In this document: positions 32,209-47,478 of the stretch, piece after piece | Numbering within the stretch: position 1 is the stretch's first letter | Layout of the letters: each line of letters begins with the position of its first letter | Source of the DNA: Blastocystis sp. Blastoise | Lineage: Eukaryota; Sar; Bigyra; Opalinata; Blastocystidae | Assembly: GCA_039096225.1 (NCBI GenBank) | Contig: JBBPEB010000004.1 | Coordinates: 716,001-780,000, forward strand | Direction of reading: 5' to 3' | Length of the DNA stretch: 64,000 bases | The notes under the pieces: generated by a model | The model's input: only the letters and a program-made list of their open reading frames with translations | What the model was told of the DNA's origin: nothing | Databases searched by the model: none | Program-made: the position numbers and the translations under genes

Positions 32209-34943
32209 ATGGAACAGTACTTTAAAAAATTACAAGTATATTAATAGTAATATATATATATATATATAGATTGACAAGTCTACAACAGACGAAAAAAAAA
32301 AAGATGATGACATAATTACAGAAGAAACGAATAATAAACCAGATATTAATCCTAAATCCAAATATTATAGTGAAGTAAAAGAAGGAGTTAAAAGATATAA
32401 TGCCAATCCAGTTGTTTATGGATTTAAAAAATTAACAAAAAACTCCTATTTTTGTTTAATCTGTGAGTCTACTCTCACGTGTAAAGGTTATGAAGCCTCA
32501 AAACTCTTCACTCATTTCAAGAATAAACATGGGTTAAGCAAATATACATATGATGACATTCAAGAACTCTTAAAAGATCATAATGAAAACACAGAATACT
32601 CAAATTCTCTCTTTAGCTTTTCAGATTTATCCAGTAAGCTTTCATATTTCATCGCCTACTCCATTTCAAAGAATGGATACAGCTACAGAACTGGAGAAAA
32701 ATTAGTTAAACCTATTATTGAAGAATATGAAAGGTTAAAGAATGTCAAAGTCCTTTCTAATCTTCCGTTATCCTCAAGCAGTATCAAAAGAAAAAGTGAT
32801 GAAATTGCTTTGACAATTCAACAAGAAGTAATAAATAGGATAAGACAATCAGGATCATTTTCTATTCAGCTTGACGAGTCAACTGACATAGAAATGAAAT
32901 CCTATTTACTCGTTTATGCTAGATACGAATATAATAAAAAGTTTACTGAATCATTTTTAAGTATTTTTCAGATTAGTTCCAAAACAGGTGATAATATATT
33001 TAACATGGTAGATAATTTCTTTAATAATAATAACCTTCTGTGGAATAATTGCGTATCAGCTACTTTTGACGGTGCTTCGAATATGAATGGAGACAAAAAC
33101 TCCTTCAAAACACGAGTACTAGAGAAGAATAAGAATTGTATGTTCATCCACTGTTTTCTTCATAGAGAAGAACTCTGTGTAAACTGTTTACCAAAATACT
33201 TCACTAATATATTCAAAAGTGCTGTTGAGATAATTTCATATATAAAGAAGTCTGCTGTTAGACAAGACGAATCCAATAATTACAATATTGATAATGAATA
33301 TTCATTAACCTCTTCTATCTTCTCTCCTCAAGATAACATACCTGATTCCCCTAATAATATATCTTCTTTAGAGATAGAATATAATAAAGTAGTTGAATCC
33401 CTTTTAGATACATCTGATACAGATAATAATATAGATAATAATATTCATGAAGTTTATAGTAATGATAAGAAGGAAGAAAAAAAGGAAAAAAATATTAGAA
33501 GTTATAAACTTCTCCTTTATTGCCCTACAAGATGGCTTTCATGCCATTCATCAATTAAAAGATTTAATTTACTTAGAAATGGAATAACACTAGTAATAAA
33601 AAAGGATAAAGAAAAGAAGGACTTATATAACACCATTATTGATACTAACTTCATAGCTTCAATGTTATACCTTGAGGATGTTACCAGTTTATTCTATGAT
33701 TGTAATAAATCAATGCAAGGACAGCATAGATATATATTTGGGTTAATAGACATTATGAAGGATTTATTTATAAAATTATCGTTGAGATTAGAAAGACTAA
33801 TAAATAATAACGATTATTCATCATTTACGAAACTTAAGGATTATGTATCTACAACCAAGCTTGATATTAATTCAATCATATTTTATATCAAAAATCATCT
33901 AATAACTCTTCGACGTAATTTACTGAATTATTTCCCAGAAATACTAAATTATATTGGTAGTGATGAATCGTATCTTCAAGACCTTAATGAATATTTAATA
34001 GACCAAGAAAATACACATAATACATCAAATATATCTCATGAAGTGAATAGTAATGTTAATAACAATACATCAGTAGTATCAAACCAATTTAATATTCTTG
34101 GATCATTACAAGGTTGCGTATCTCCAAATGGAGTTGTAAATGGCTTAATAACCTATGTTGACATAGTTACTCAGCAATTAATAGAAACTCAAGTAACGAT
34201 TAGAATTGACTTTCCATATTTAGTATATGGATACACTTTAGGTAGTATTTCTGGTGTTCTTAATAATTTCCCTAATAGTAGTATTCAAGGACAATACAAT
34301 GGAATCATTAGTAATATAAATATAATTCAGGCTAATATCAATTGTATAATAACTCTTGGGGCAATCATTCCAAATGAAATAAGTAATAATACAAATCAAG
34401 GAGAAGTACAAAAGAATAAAAAGCAGAAGAAAACGAATAGTAACATAAAAAAACCAAAAAATACACCAACAACTAATCTTATTGATCATTCTTTATATTG
34501 GATTACTAATCCATTTTCAAAAGTAGCTGACGAAAATAAAATGGAGTTTCATGTTAAAGAAGAGTATTTCTGTTTACTTGCTGATAAAACATGTAGAGAA
34601 GAATTTAATAACGTACCAATAGATGAGTTCTATATAAGCCATAAGAGTCGTTTTCCATTATTATATGATATAGCCAAGAAATGTTTTCTTCCCTTTGCAA
34701 CTTCATATCTCTGTGAGAGCGGTTTCAGTCATCTCGTGTATATAAAAAACAAATACAGAAACACTATTAATCCAACAACCCAAATGACAATTGGATTAAC
34801 TTCTGATATCATTGATTCTTCATCACTTATAACTACTGTTTTAGAGCGTATGTATATTATAAGTATTATATTCATAATTCACATAATATAGAATCTATTC
34901 TTAATTATATATAGATAAATTAAAGAAAAAGAAACTCGATTGA
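32209..34943 (+). CDS. hAT-family transposase with BED zinc finger
   Basis: Three exons (32209-32235, 32270-34847, 34915-34943) give 877 aa with no frame break. The start MEQYFKKLQ sits in a tiny first exon. A BED finger has C71, C74, H91 and H96 (YFCLICES, then FTHFKNKHG). The RNase-H-like core follows: D211 in FSIQLDESTD, D276 in SATFDGASNMNG, the hAT helical insertion with FIHCFLHREELCVNCLPK, and E825 in YLCESGFSHLVYIKNKYRN, where the hAT dimerisation segment ends. The order resembles ZBED/SCAND3-type transposases. Between about residues 590 and 750 lies an extra Asn/Ile/Gly-rich segment not expected in the family. The last intron donor follows LE, and the protein ends HKLKKKKLD. All catalytic residues are present, so activity is plausible. 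Confidence 0.92.
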
Positions 34944-37900
34944 TAACATCTAGCAACAAAATCACTAATCTAATCCAACTACTTAATTACTGTATTTATA
35001 CTACAAAGTACATTGATTTCTTTTACTATTAATATTTATATATTTATATTGTTTTCATTATATTAACTATTTGTATTCCATAATGTTTTATTGTTACATT
35101 ATAATTTGTATTGTTTTAATTAACTCAAGAAGATATACTGTTATCTTTTAAATATAATTATAAATAGATGACATTGAATATTCCTTTATATATTTGATTA
35201 TATCAATAGTATATAGTTTCTTAATTAGAATCACTATTCCTTAATAATTTTTATCTATATTTCAATTATTTTTCTAATTATATTCTTTTTCAAGTACTAT
35301 TATATTCAGATCAAACGAATAACTGAGAAATATTATTACTTATATGAAAAATAAATATTATTTTAGAAGTAATTATTTCATATATACTAATCTCTCTAGT
35401 ATAATACTTTAAAACAATATCCAATACTAATAAGAATCTTTATTCAATCAAAAGTATAATATACAACTATAAAGTATACTCTTCTTAAATCAAATAGTAT
35501 ATCTAATCAAGAAGATTAAATATATAAATAAATAGCAAAATATATTTTCAATCATAATGTATCAATAGAAAGAACCAAATAACTACTAAAATCATTTACC
35601 TGACTTATCAATCAAATATCACAAAGAGAGTGATAACAATTGGTTCCTAAAGAATATACTATTTTCCAAAACATATATATAAAGTGGAATCTTAAATCGT
35701 TTACACCAACAATTTTATATTTATACATGAATTCAAAAGGAAAGAGCAAGATGTGTTATATCTATATTAAGTATCATATGAGGGATTATATATATCCGAA
35801 AGAGTATTAGAATATATGATATAATAGAAAGTAATGTGGATTTTATATTATAATAGCATGAAATAAGTATTAGATTAAGATTCATGATATTATATAAAGG
35901 TTAGCATTTGAAAGATTATCAGAAGAAAAATTATTGGAAAGATTGACATAGACTTAATGAGAATATATTTATATATGTAGATCATAAAGAAGATAACTAA
36001 AAACTTGTAAATAAAATTTGAAGTTAAGAAGAAGGAAGAATGCATATATCAACTGAATTTATAATCGGCAGTGATAAATGAGTAGAAGAGACGATAATAA
36101 TTATTTTTAGTATATTTTTAAAGACAATAACATGAAGAGAGAACAATATTCGTATAAAAATATATATAAATCTATAAATAGAAATACAATAAATAAACCA
36201 TAAGAAGTAATAAGAAGTTGATTTCTATATTATATCATCATGAGTAAAAGAACAAACGGAGTAAATTGTATATAATAGTTAGACATTGTATAAATAATAT
36301 GAAGTAACGGCTGATAACGGAAAAAGCAGGTGTAAATATATATAAGCATATTAATTATGTACATATGCACTTAAGAAGATATAATATCTAAAGTAATAGA
36401 AATGAAAATAAATTTAGAAAATAAACAATTCGAGAACTACCTCAACCGTATTCAACAAAATAGAAGAAATACAAATAGTATTATAGTATTCATATCAGCA
36501 TGAATGTAAGATGTATATAGATAATAAGTTAAAGGGAGTTGAAATGGTTTAAAGTAAATAGAGATAGTATTTTATTAAATAACAGTACGAAAGAAATATG
36601 GAGACATAGATCCTATTATATAATTATATCATTTTTGGAAAATGAGAGTAATTAGAAATGAGAAAGAATAGAAGGAATAGAAGGTGTAGATACTAGGCTT
36701 TTATAAAAAATTAAATAAGAAGAAGAGAATGTACACAATAATAATAAATAAGAGTAGCCATATAAATATGTTTAAGTAACAAAAAGAGCAAAACCTTAGA
36801 ATGAAGAGAAATAATAAAAATATCTTTTGTGGTATATAGATAATAGTAATACAACAATGAGAACAAATCCTAACTTTGATTACTAAAATCCATGATGAGT
36901 AGTGCCAAGAGAGAAATTGTTGGAAAGAAAAAGAAAGGAAACGAACGAGAAGAATTATAAAAAACGATAGTAAGAAATAGGACTAATAAAAATATTCAAA
37001 CCCATATTATTTAGACAAGAAATGGAAAATGCTTCTGAAATAATAACTGTGTAAATAGGAAATACAATAAACATGAGCATTAAAGAATATGAAGAGAGAT
37101 AATGATGAAGCAGTATTAAAATGAATAAGTCTAATAATGAGCACACAATATACACAATAGAAGCACTAGAAATAAAAGAAAAGTGGATAAAGAAATAGAG
37201 ATAATGAGGAAGTATAGGATTAAAAATAGGCACAAAAATAAGTAGACCATGGGATAATATATAGAACATGAGAAAACGAAGAAAACCATAAATGAAGGAT
37301 ATGAATATGTATATGAAGAGTATATTTGAATGAAATATGAAAATAAATTAATTGAGTATGTTTTCAATTATAGAAACAAATATAAAAATAAATCTGTTAG
37401 AATAATAAAACTAAGATATATAATAATATATAATAGTGAGGAATTTGTAATTATTAAAGGAAAAGAAAATCGTCATTAAATCTCATAGTATGTTTAATAG
37501 AGAAATATGAAACGACTATTAGAATAACATAAGAACATAAAGAATTCTATCATAGGAGAAAAAGGAATATCAACTAAGGATAATATAAAAGTAATATAAA
37601 AATAGCACATCTAGAAACTCTTTAATAAAGGGAAAAGAACATGCAGGTGAAGTATTACGAATGATCACATAATAATTGAAAAGCACCAGAAGAAATGAAG
37701 AGTCTAATAAATATAAAGATACCATACGAAGAAGATAGGAAGAGACTGAAAAACCAGAAAACTAATACAATTAATGTAATGCTATAATACCTTAAAAGAA
37801 CAAAAGATGAAATAAGATAAGGAAATAAGATAAGGTTTATAACTAAAAATTCAATATATAATAGTAGACTAACGATAACATGAAGAGAAGTTGAAGAATA

Positions 37901-39229
37901 ATTAACCAAGATGAAAATATATACAAAGAATAAAAAGAAATTCAAAAATTTTATACAGAAAACTACAACAAAGAAATATCATATAGATACTTTCCTGTAT
38001 AATAGCATATTAAAGAATTACACAATAAGATACTAAAACATTCAAAAACTTATAATAGTAAACTTGATAGAATAAGAGTACATGATAATATTGTAATATA
38101 GACAAAAGGATTTAAGGATGAAAAGAAATAAACATCAATTGTTACTAATCTGCTACTATCTTCAGTAGAAACTTATGTATGTTAGTAACCATAGTAAGTA
38201 TTAATCGCAGAGATGAAGTGTTTAAGTATTTATTAAATACTAGAATAAGAATAAGAAAATTCATAATAAGTAAATCTATAAGAAAATGTCATCGTTATAT
38301 ATAAATACCATTATAATACAGTATGAAAAAAGGAAGTATCAGAAAAATAAAAAACAAAAACAAAATAATTAGCACTTATAAAGTAGAACAAGCAATCAAA
38401 AGCACATTAGTCGAATAAAATCAAACATACAAACAACATAAATAAAGATCTCATTAATCGCAAAGTTACAAAAAGAAAAATGAGTATACTAATTCAAGAA
38501 GAGAAGTAAGGAAGTTTGGTGAGTAACCAAATCAGATGTAAATAATAAATGGAAGGCAACAAACTGTAAATATTCATAAAATTATACATTGCAAGTAATC
38601 ATTCCAAGAATAAGTAACTGATAAGTATCCATCACGTAGCACATTGTAAGATATGTGTATTGAACACTGATCATAACGAGCAAGTACGTAACAAAGCAAT
38701 CAACAAACAATGGGAAATCATCATGTAGTAGATATTGACTAGTATTTAAGAGGAGTTCACAATGCAACAAAAACCAATATGAATCTTAATGATAAACCAT
38801 TATTAGTTCAGAAAGCAGATAGAAAGCAAGTTTGAAAAAATATTATAGGCAATAATCTTATTCTGATTTGAATCTTTAACAAAAGAATGAAATTATCATT
38901 GAAATTTTTAAAGAATGACTGAAGTTTTAAAAATAATCAAATAGTCAGTCCTTTCCTGACTTTGGTGACACTTGCCACCAAATTTTGTGACACTTTTTCA
39001 GCCATGCTTAATTCTGCTGAATTTATCAAACACATAAGGAAGTTTTTTGTAACAAAATATGATACTCATGAGTTTTGTCATCAGACTGAATGAAAGGCTT
39101 TTCACCTTATTTGTATACATGGCCATAAATCATAATATTTTTGACAAAGTTAACCTAAATACAAAAAATGTCTTTATAAATGAGCAAATAAAGCTATCAT
39201 TTATTTGATATAAGCCATCAAACATATTC
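34944..39229. other. Gene-free, purine-rich interior of the hAT element
   Basis: About 4.3 kb in which the + strand is strongly A/G-biased between about 35700 and 38500 (many AAGAAG, GAAATA words). The minus strand therefore yields hydrophobic F/L/I/S frames up to 104 codons, which I regard as composition artefacts. Just before 39000 the bias ends and TGTGACA-type words appear. No conserved domain, no rRNA or tRNA. Confidence 0.65.
38955..38995 (+). repeat. GGTGACA...TTTTGTGACA motif pair (left copy)
   Basis: GGTGACA, 12 bp, then TTTTGTGACA. The same arrangement, inverted and with an 11-bp spacer, lies at about 47448-47478 on the other side of the UTP20 copy. Confidence 0.45.
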
Positions 39230-39647
39230 AAACTAAACGAAGCAATGAAATAATTACTTTAAGCATTAATATACAAAAGACAGAAGAAAAGAAACTATTC
39301 AACTTTTTAATCACATTTAGGTACTTCTTGATACCTATATTCAACCCAGTTTCATTTAATATGTATATATATATATGAAAGAATAATAAAATAACAATAA
39401 AAAATATATACATATATATATATATATATCAGCATACTAACGCTAATACCAGATCTAAAATTATGTATAAGTTTCAGTCTGCTTTGAATATGAGAGAGAA
39501 TAGAATCAAGAAGAGATGAAATATAAGCTATAACCTTACTAGTCAACATACGATTTAATAATTCTTCTATATATATAATAGTAATAAATATGGCAATAAT
39601 AACCAAAATAAATAAAATAATGATTATAATAATAAAATAATAAATAA

Positions 39648-39749
<102 letters not shown>

Positions 39750-41512
39750 TCGTTGATCCTTTCTATTCTTTTTTTCTTTAATATTTTCTTTTAATTTTTC
39801 GATTTCATCTTCATCATCACTATCAGTTTCTTTCATTTCTTTTCTCATCTTATTCTTCATTTCAGTTTCTTCTCTATTTTCATTCTTTGTTGATTTCTCA
39901 AAATTATCCATTTCTTCTTCTAATACCTAATATATTATTAATAGTAGCAATAATATCATTAACAATATTAGCACCTAATTGTTTACCAGAATCAATACCT
40001 AATGATAAACATTCCACTAAAGTAGGTAATAATAAAGGTTGAATATCATATAAATAATATAAAGAAGGAGAAAATGATATTAAATGAGGTAATTTAATAA
40101 TACTGGTGTTTTCTTTAATCCTAATATAGTATTATGTAATACTTCATACAAAGGAGTTAATGGATCAAATAATAATGATTTCCATTGTTTATAATTATAA
40201 CTACTAAAATAACCTATACATTCAACTATTCTCTTTATACATAAACCACGTATACGACGTTGAATAAACTTACATCGAATTCTATTCGAATCTGCTTTAG
40301 AAGTAGTAGAAGAAGTAGTAGCAATAGTAGTGGCATCTGTAGATAATTCATTTTCAATTTTCATATTATTATTATTATTATCATTATCATTATTATCATT
40401 ATTATTATCATCTTCATCTTCAATATCTTCAATATCTTCAATATCATCATCATTTCCATTTGTATCTATTTGTTCATCTTCTTTTAATAAATCTTCTAAA
40501 TTCTCTTTATTATCATAACTATCTTTTAATTTACATCCTATAGCAGCTAATATATAATGAATAAAAGAACTACTACGATCTCTCATATATCGTATTAAAT
40601 CATAACAACTATTCAAAAATCCTAATTTACGAGTATCAGGAACTTTCTTTACAGATATATGAGTTAATAATATAGCTACATCTTCTTCTGATTGAACAGA
40701 AGGTATAAATAAATCTTTTGTAAATGAACATAATATCATAAATAATAATGGCTTTAATTCTTCATAATCTAATATAGATAAATAATTTAAAATAGCAGCA
40801 AGTTTCCATAATAATGTGTTTTCGATTTCATCTTCTTATCTAATAGTCTACCATATAAAATACGTTCTATAATAGGTATAATAAGATCTCTATGCTCTAC
40901 TTTGATAACTCCTTGATCTTTCTCTATATATAATCCTAACATAGTATCACGATAATTCAATTCATCACATAATCCTAATAAACTTTCCTTATATAGAACA
41001 GTAGGTAAATTACTATAGCAACATAATACTTCAACACATAATTTCTGTAAAGAAGAATCATTCTTATTTAATAATAATATACATATATTCTTTAAAGAAT
41101 CAGCTAAATAAATACTTTGAATACCAGGCCAATTACTGAATATTTTTAAGAAGACTTTCAGACGAGCATCAGCATCACGTGGACGTAACGTATAATTATA
41201 CATATATTCTAATTCATTATTTACTTGATTTTCTTCTTTTCCTTCTTCTTCTTCTTTATGAATAATAGTAGGAGTAGTAATATTCTTTTGTTTTAGAAGT
41301 TCTTCGAATTCAGTATGAATTGGTTTCATCACATCACGAGCTTCAACATCATAGATTATTCGATAACCATAATATTTCTTCTTTAAGAAATCTATAAAGA
41401 ATCCCATAAATTGTTTATTATATGGACGAATATAAGTAGCTACATCAGTAAGAGAAGAGAATAAAGACGTCCAATAAGTATTAACATCTGTATAACTATA
41501 TAATATATATAT

Positions 41513-41623
<111 letters not shown>

Positions 41624-42045
41624 CCCATAAAGTAGTTCTTCTCCCATCGATAATCGTTGTTTCAATACAAATGTAAGTGTAGAATATTTAATATAATGTT
41701 TATATCTATCTTGTAATCGTTCTAAACCATAGACGATACCATATCTCTTTTCTTCTTTAGATAATATACTATATCCTATATGATCATATATATTTATATC
41801 TATATAACCATTAATAAGATATGCTTTTTCATAAAAACAATTCCAATATAATTTATTATCAAAACTCGCAATTCTTACACAACATTCTGTTAGCTTCTGC
41901 CAAAAACGATTCCATTTTAAATAATAAAGACCAAATATATGATATACTAAACACATAGGATAACATTCAGGTAAGGATTTCGTTAATAGCATCTGAACTG
42001 CTTTCTCTATAGCATTTCTTATACGTTCTTCTGTTAAAGATACCT

Positions 42046-42343
<298 letters not shown>

Positions 42344-43044
42344 ATATACAATAAGTTGTGCCGTTTCATCATCTGGACTCTTCTTTAGTTTCTCCATAAA
42401 TTCATATTCGGCCTTAATAGTCATGGTATATGTACAATCATGGTCATCCGTTTTATATTGGAAATGATGATGTATGGGTCGAATGACGCTCTGTATGTCG
42501 ATACGAAGAATGTTCGAAGAGAGTAACGTTTTGTGCTATAGAGAAATATAATTATATATGTATTAATATTATGTTTTTAATGATATATAGAGAGTAATAG
42601 AAAAAAACAAAAACAATAATAATACTATTATTATTATATATATATACATAATTAGAGTCTTTACTCGCTAATCCAACTCTATCTAAGAATACTTGTAAAG
42701 TCTTTGTATATAGGGCGGGGATGAAGGGAGAGCGAGTAACGAAGTGGAACAACAGGAGAATCTGTAAAGGGGAGGAAAATTATATATATATATATATATA
42801 AAACTAAAAGAATAAGAGAGAATGACATCATAATTCAAACTAATTTATATATATATATACCTTAAACAGTGTCTTCTACAAGATATAAAGAAGGATAAAT
42901 AGAGGGATCATCGAAGAATGTTGTAAGACAAAGAGAATGTCCCGCGGGGAATTAAGAGATAGGAAAGTAGTCATCACTATGGAGAGCAGTTCATTAAGGG
43001 ATTCCGCGGGAAGAAGAAGGAGGGAAGATGATGGAATATCTACA

Positions 43045-43090
<46 letters not shown>

Positions 43091-44890
43091 TAATATATAT
43101 AGAGTAATAAATGTAGAATATGTATAGTAATAAATATAGTAATAATAGATAATATTATATATATATACTTGATATCTAAGGAATTCAGGACTATCATATA
43201 AATCATGTATATTATCTTTATTCAATTGTTCTTGTAATAGATATACATTCTTATATTTGGTTCCCGCGTCGATAGTTGCCGCCAAGGAAGTCACGAGAGG
43301 TTCATTGTTATTAATCATAATGAATGAGAAGAGAGAGAAAGAGGAAGTGAAGTATTGACGGATGTCCAGTGTAAGAAGGAGAAATGACTAGAAAAGAGGG
43401 GAATATATAGCTAGAATAAATATAGGAATATATAGCTAGAATATATATAATAATAAGCATAATAATATGTGGAATAACAATAATAAGTAATTATAATAGA
43501 GTATAAAAAGAGAAAAATAAGAGAATGTCACAGTATGCGCCACATACGACGATCTACTTTGATATTTTGCTTTAGAATTCGAAGAACAGTTTTGTCAGAT
43601 ATAGGACGTGCTTTGAACGATAAATAATTAATAATGGCACTATATATAAAAGTATATATAGGTATATATAGTGAGAAAAAATAGATATATATGGTTATAT
43701 AAAATACTATACATATATATATATACTTCATAGTAGCTTCTCCATTGATTCTATCTACAAATAGATTACGACTATGAATATTCTCAACCCCACGGGAAAT
43801 CATCAAATCAAAGGGTAATTGTAAATACCTATATAGTTATATATATAGTTATATATATATTAGTTATATATATACAGATCAATAAGAGTAGGTATATATG
43901 TAGAATTGAGACCCAATCGGAGTAGAGAATAAAGAGCAATACCATCACTCACCTATATATATAGTTATATATAGTTATAAATATAGTTATATATAGTTAT
44001 ATATAGTTATATACTATTCTTATAATATCGTTAAAGAATTGAGTGTAATCTTTGTTATTCTTATACCTATAATATAATAGTATATAATAATAAATAATAA
44101 TAAGATATAATAATATATAATAGTATATAACATATAATATACTTATCAAGATTGTCTAGAAGAAGTCGGCCTTGACTTTCTTTGCTCATCAGATCCCCGC
44201 GGGGATCTGTGTATAATTGATGCATAGTATCAATAAGTGTATAGATAGGGGGTAATTGTATATATGTATATAAAGACAGGGAAAAGAAGCATATAAGTCT
44301 TCAGATAGAGTCCTAATATATATATATTGATAAATAGATTAAAAAAGAATATATATATATATATATATACCATCTGACTTTAGATTGTTCAATTAAACTT
44401 AATATCATGTCCATTGTTAGTATCTGATTATATATATAAGAATTCGTCTTTATTCCATTTTGATATAGTTTATTTAATGTATTTTTAGTTACATAAGAAC
44501 TACATATATATATATATTATGTATATCGGACATATTCTGTAGAGTTGATTGAGCATATATATTGTTGAAAAGTGGCTTAATATTGATGAATTGAATCAAA
44601 GCAAGACTTCCCGCCAATTTCACAGTCAATAAACCAGTATTTCTATATACATATATATATATATATAGATCATATATAATAAGAAGATTAGCAGAAAATA
44701 CACAGAATATATATTATTCATGTATTATATATACTATTATATATACTTATATATACTATTATATACATATATATTGTCCATAGATAGCTACTGTTTTATA
44801 CTCATTTAGAGGGATACGAGGTAATAAATAAGAAAAAAAATTAGATACATGACCATATTCCCGTGAATACATAACAATTAATAAATCAGC

Positions 44891-44934
<44 letters not shown>

Positions 44935-46522
44935 TTGATATACAATTAATAGTATAGGAATTATAACGTGCTTTAATGTTCTTTGAGGGATGGAGGAGTG
45001 CGTCAGTGAGGGACTTATAAGAAGTAACTATAAGAATGTATATATATATAATGATGATTATGAAGATATATATATACAGGTAGATCTTTCAATAGGTTGA
45101 AGACGACTATATATATATATATATTTATTATTATTATTAATATTATTATTATATAAAATAATATATATACATCAAGTTGTTGGAAGCTCTTTAGAATACG
45201 AAGTGCATGGAGACGATGTGTATGTAAAGGGGAGGCGAGAAGTGGTGCGAGGGTAGGGATAAGGGCCTGAAGGCGAGAGGATGAAAGGTAAGGACTCTCA
45301 GAAGATAATGATGTATATATATCTATACATATATATATAAATAGTATTAATATATAGATAATATAAATAAAGTATAATAATCAAATATATATATATATAC
45401 ATGCAAAAGTAGCTAAAATCATAGAATTATTTTAATTTATAGGAATCAATTCAGATAATATTGAAAATAACTATATAATAATAATAATAATAATATATAT
45501 ATATACTTATTCTTGTTGTTGTAAGGAATCCGTAATAGTATCTCTTTCAAAAATATTTATATATATATAATGAATAATTTTTGACCAATAAACTTCATTC
45601 TCCATATATAAACCTATATATATATATAATAATAAGTATATATAATATAATAAATATAATAATAATATATATATACAATCTCGTTTATCATTTAATTGGC
45701 TTAATAATTGAATAGCTTCCTTATCTATTGTTCACTAATTGTTGATATATATATATATAAAATAATAAATGATAACAACTGGAAATAATTCTATAGTTGA
45801 ACTATATATATATTATTTTCATAATCATAAATATCATAAATACTATAATAAATATACTAATAAATATAATAATAAATATATACTCATCAATATTTTTATA
45901 CATTAAAGGACCATAAAATAATTCTAAACATAGAAAGAATGCCACACTTAATTAAAGTATTGACCTCGTATATCTATATATATAATTTGTTATCAAAAAT
46001 GAAATAATATTCCTTTTAAATATAAATAAGAAAATAACGATCACTATAATAAACTAATATACAAATAAATCAATGAAATAATAATGATAAAAAGCAATTA
46101 TAATATAATTAATATAAATACTAAATAAACCTTATAGATAACGCACAATAAATACTCTTGAAAAATACTGATCATCCTGCACTATAAAATAAAGATAAAT
46201 CAAATAAATATTACAAATGAAGAAACGAATTATATACAAAAAATATTTGTTGATCCATTTGAACCATCTGGAATGCTATAGATCCTGATTTCACAGTATA
46301 AAGAGTTGTTTAAAAGCTAAAAGCCTTGATACCTAAAGAAAGAAAGTAATTAAGTAAAGCAGATTATAAAAATTAAAATAAATACTCAAGGCGAATACTC
46401 TTGATAAACTAAGTTAATTAAATTAAACCAAAATAAATGATCGTATCAAGAGATAATCAAAATAAATATATAAAAGAACAAGTTTCATAAAAAGATGTTT
46501 TTCCAAGAAATAAAAATAAAAA

Positions 46523-46600
46523 TGCCTCTTGCGAGATTCGATCCAGCGACAATTACCATAATAGCTACAGCGCTGGTCAACTATACCAACCGATTTCTCA
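46523..46600 (-). ncRNA. tRNA-like pol III module (degenerate tRNA or SINE head)
   Basis: Read on the minus strand it has an A-box-like TGGTATAGTTGACC in a D-arm that can pair GGT/ACC, and a B box GGATCGAATCT preceded by GTCGCTGG, the same words as in the T arm of tRNA-Tyr in this window. Acceptor and anticodon stems do not pair, so it is not a normal tRNA. Confidence 0.5.
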
Positions 46601-46887
46601 ATTTTATTTTTTCATGTGTTCTATATAATAAGTTTAAAATTATTTGATATCTTCAAATATTATATTTATGCTCTTTTATTACATTTATAACATTCTAGAA
46701 ATACTTAGAATTGTTTTTAAACAATAATTACTATTTTTTGAAAAAAAAGTTTGTTGATATGTTGATTCTAAACTAAAAAGCAGATATCAATGATGTAAAT
46801 AATGTTTACAGATAATAAAAATGAAACAAAGTTGATTTTAAATAAAATCATTGTAAATAGCAGTCAAAAGAAAAAGTTTAAAAAAAT

Positions 46888-46963
46888 AGTTCCTCGTAAG
46901 ATTCGATCCGTCCACTATGTAAAAATTTTATACGCACTGACCATTTGACCAAACAACTCCCTT
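46888..46963 (-). ncRNA. tRNA-like pol III module, second copy
   Basis: Same orientation, about 365 bp from the first. A-box-like TGGTCAAATGGTCA and B box GGATCGAATCT are spaced as in a tRNA, but acceptor pairing is absent. Confidence 0.45.
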
Positions 46964-47447
46964 ATAATATTTTTCATCAAGTCATATAATAATTGCAAAG
47001 CTAGTGACTACTAACCGTTTTTTTATTTTTTTATTTTTAAACATAAAAACAATATATTTTATAATATAAATATTATAAATGTGTTGTGTGACTTATTCTA
47101 CATATAAAATACATTTTAAAACCATTTTATAAGGCTATTAAAAATCATTTTGTTGGACGTATTGTTTTTTCAAATCCAGCTTTTGTTCATTGTATTGTTT
47201 TTTGTTTGATTTTTGAAAAATAATATTTTAATATGCTTTTCGTTTATTTAATTTTTATTACTTGTCAGGATGTATCTGTACAGTCCCTACAAGACTACTT
47301 CATGATATTTTATAAAAATAAAAACTTTTTAATTACATTATTATTTTTTATAATATTTTTTAGTATTTATTGACATTATTTTTCATTATAAACATAAATA
47401 AAAGTCTTTAAAATAATATACAAAAGAATATCTTAAGCAATTGACTT

Positions 47448-47478
47448 TTGTCACAAAATAATTTTTATTTGTCACCCA
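47448..47478 (-). repeat. GGTGACA...TTTTGTGACA motif pair (right copy)
   Basis: The inverted counterpart of 38955-38995. More TGTCAC words follow at 47550-47700. Confidence 0.45.

Noticed and set aside
36955-37945. Minus-strand hydrophobic ORFs resembling membrane proteins
   Set aside because: Produced by the purine-rich + strand; no family signal and no splice continuity.
34944-39000. An inner right end for a normal-sized hAT element
   Set aside because: No CCCTG end with a second GTGTAGAA copy was found before 48224.
40330-40518. 62-codon + frame of Ser/Leu
   Set aside because: Antisense of the Asp/Asn-rich UTP20 insert.
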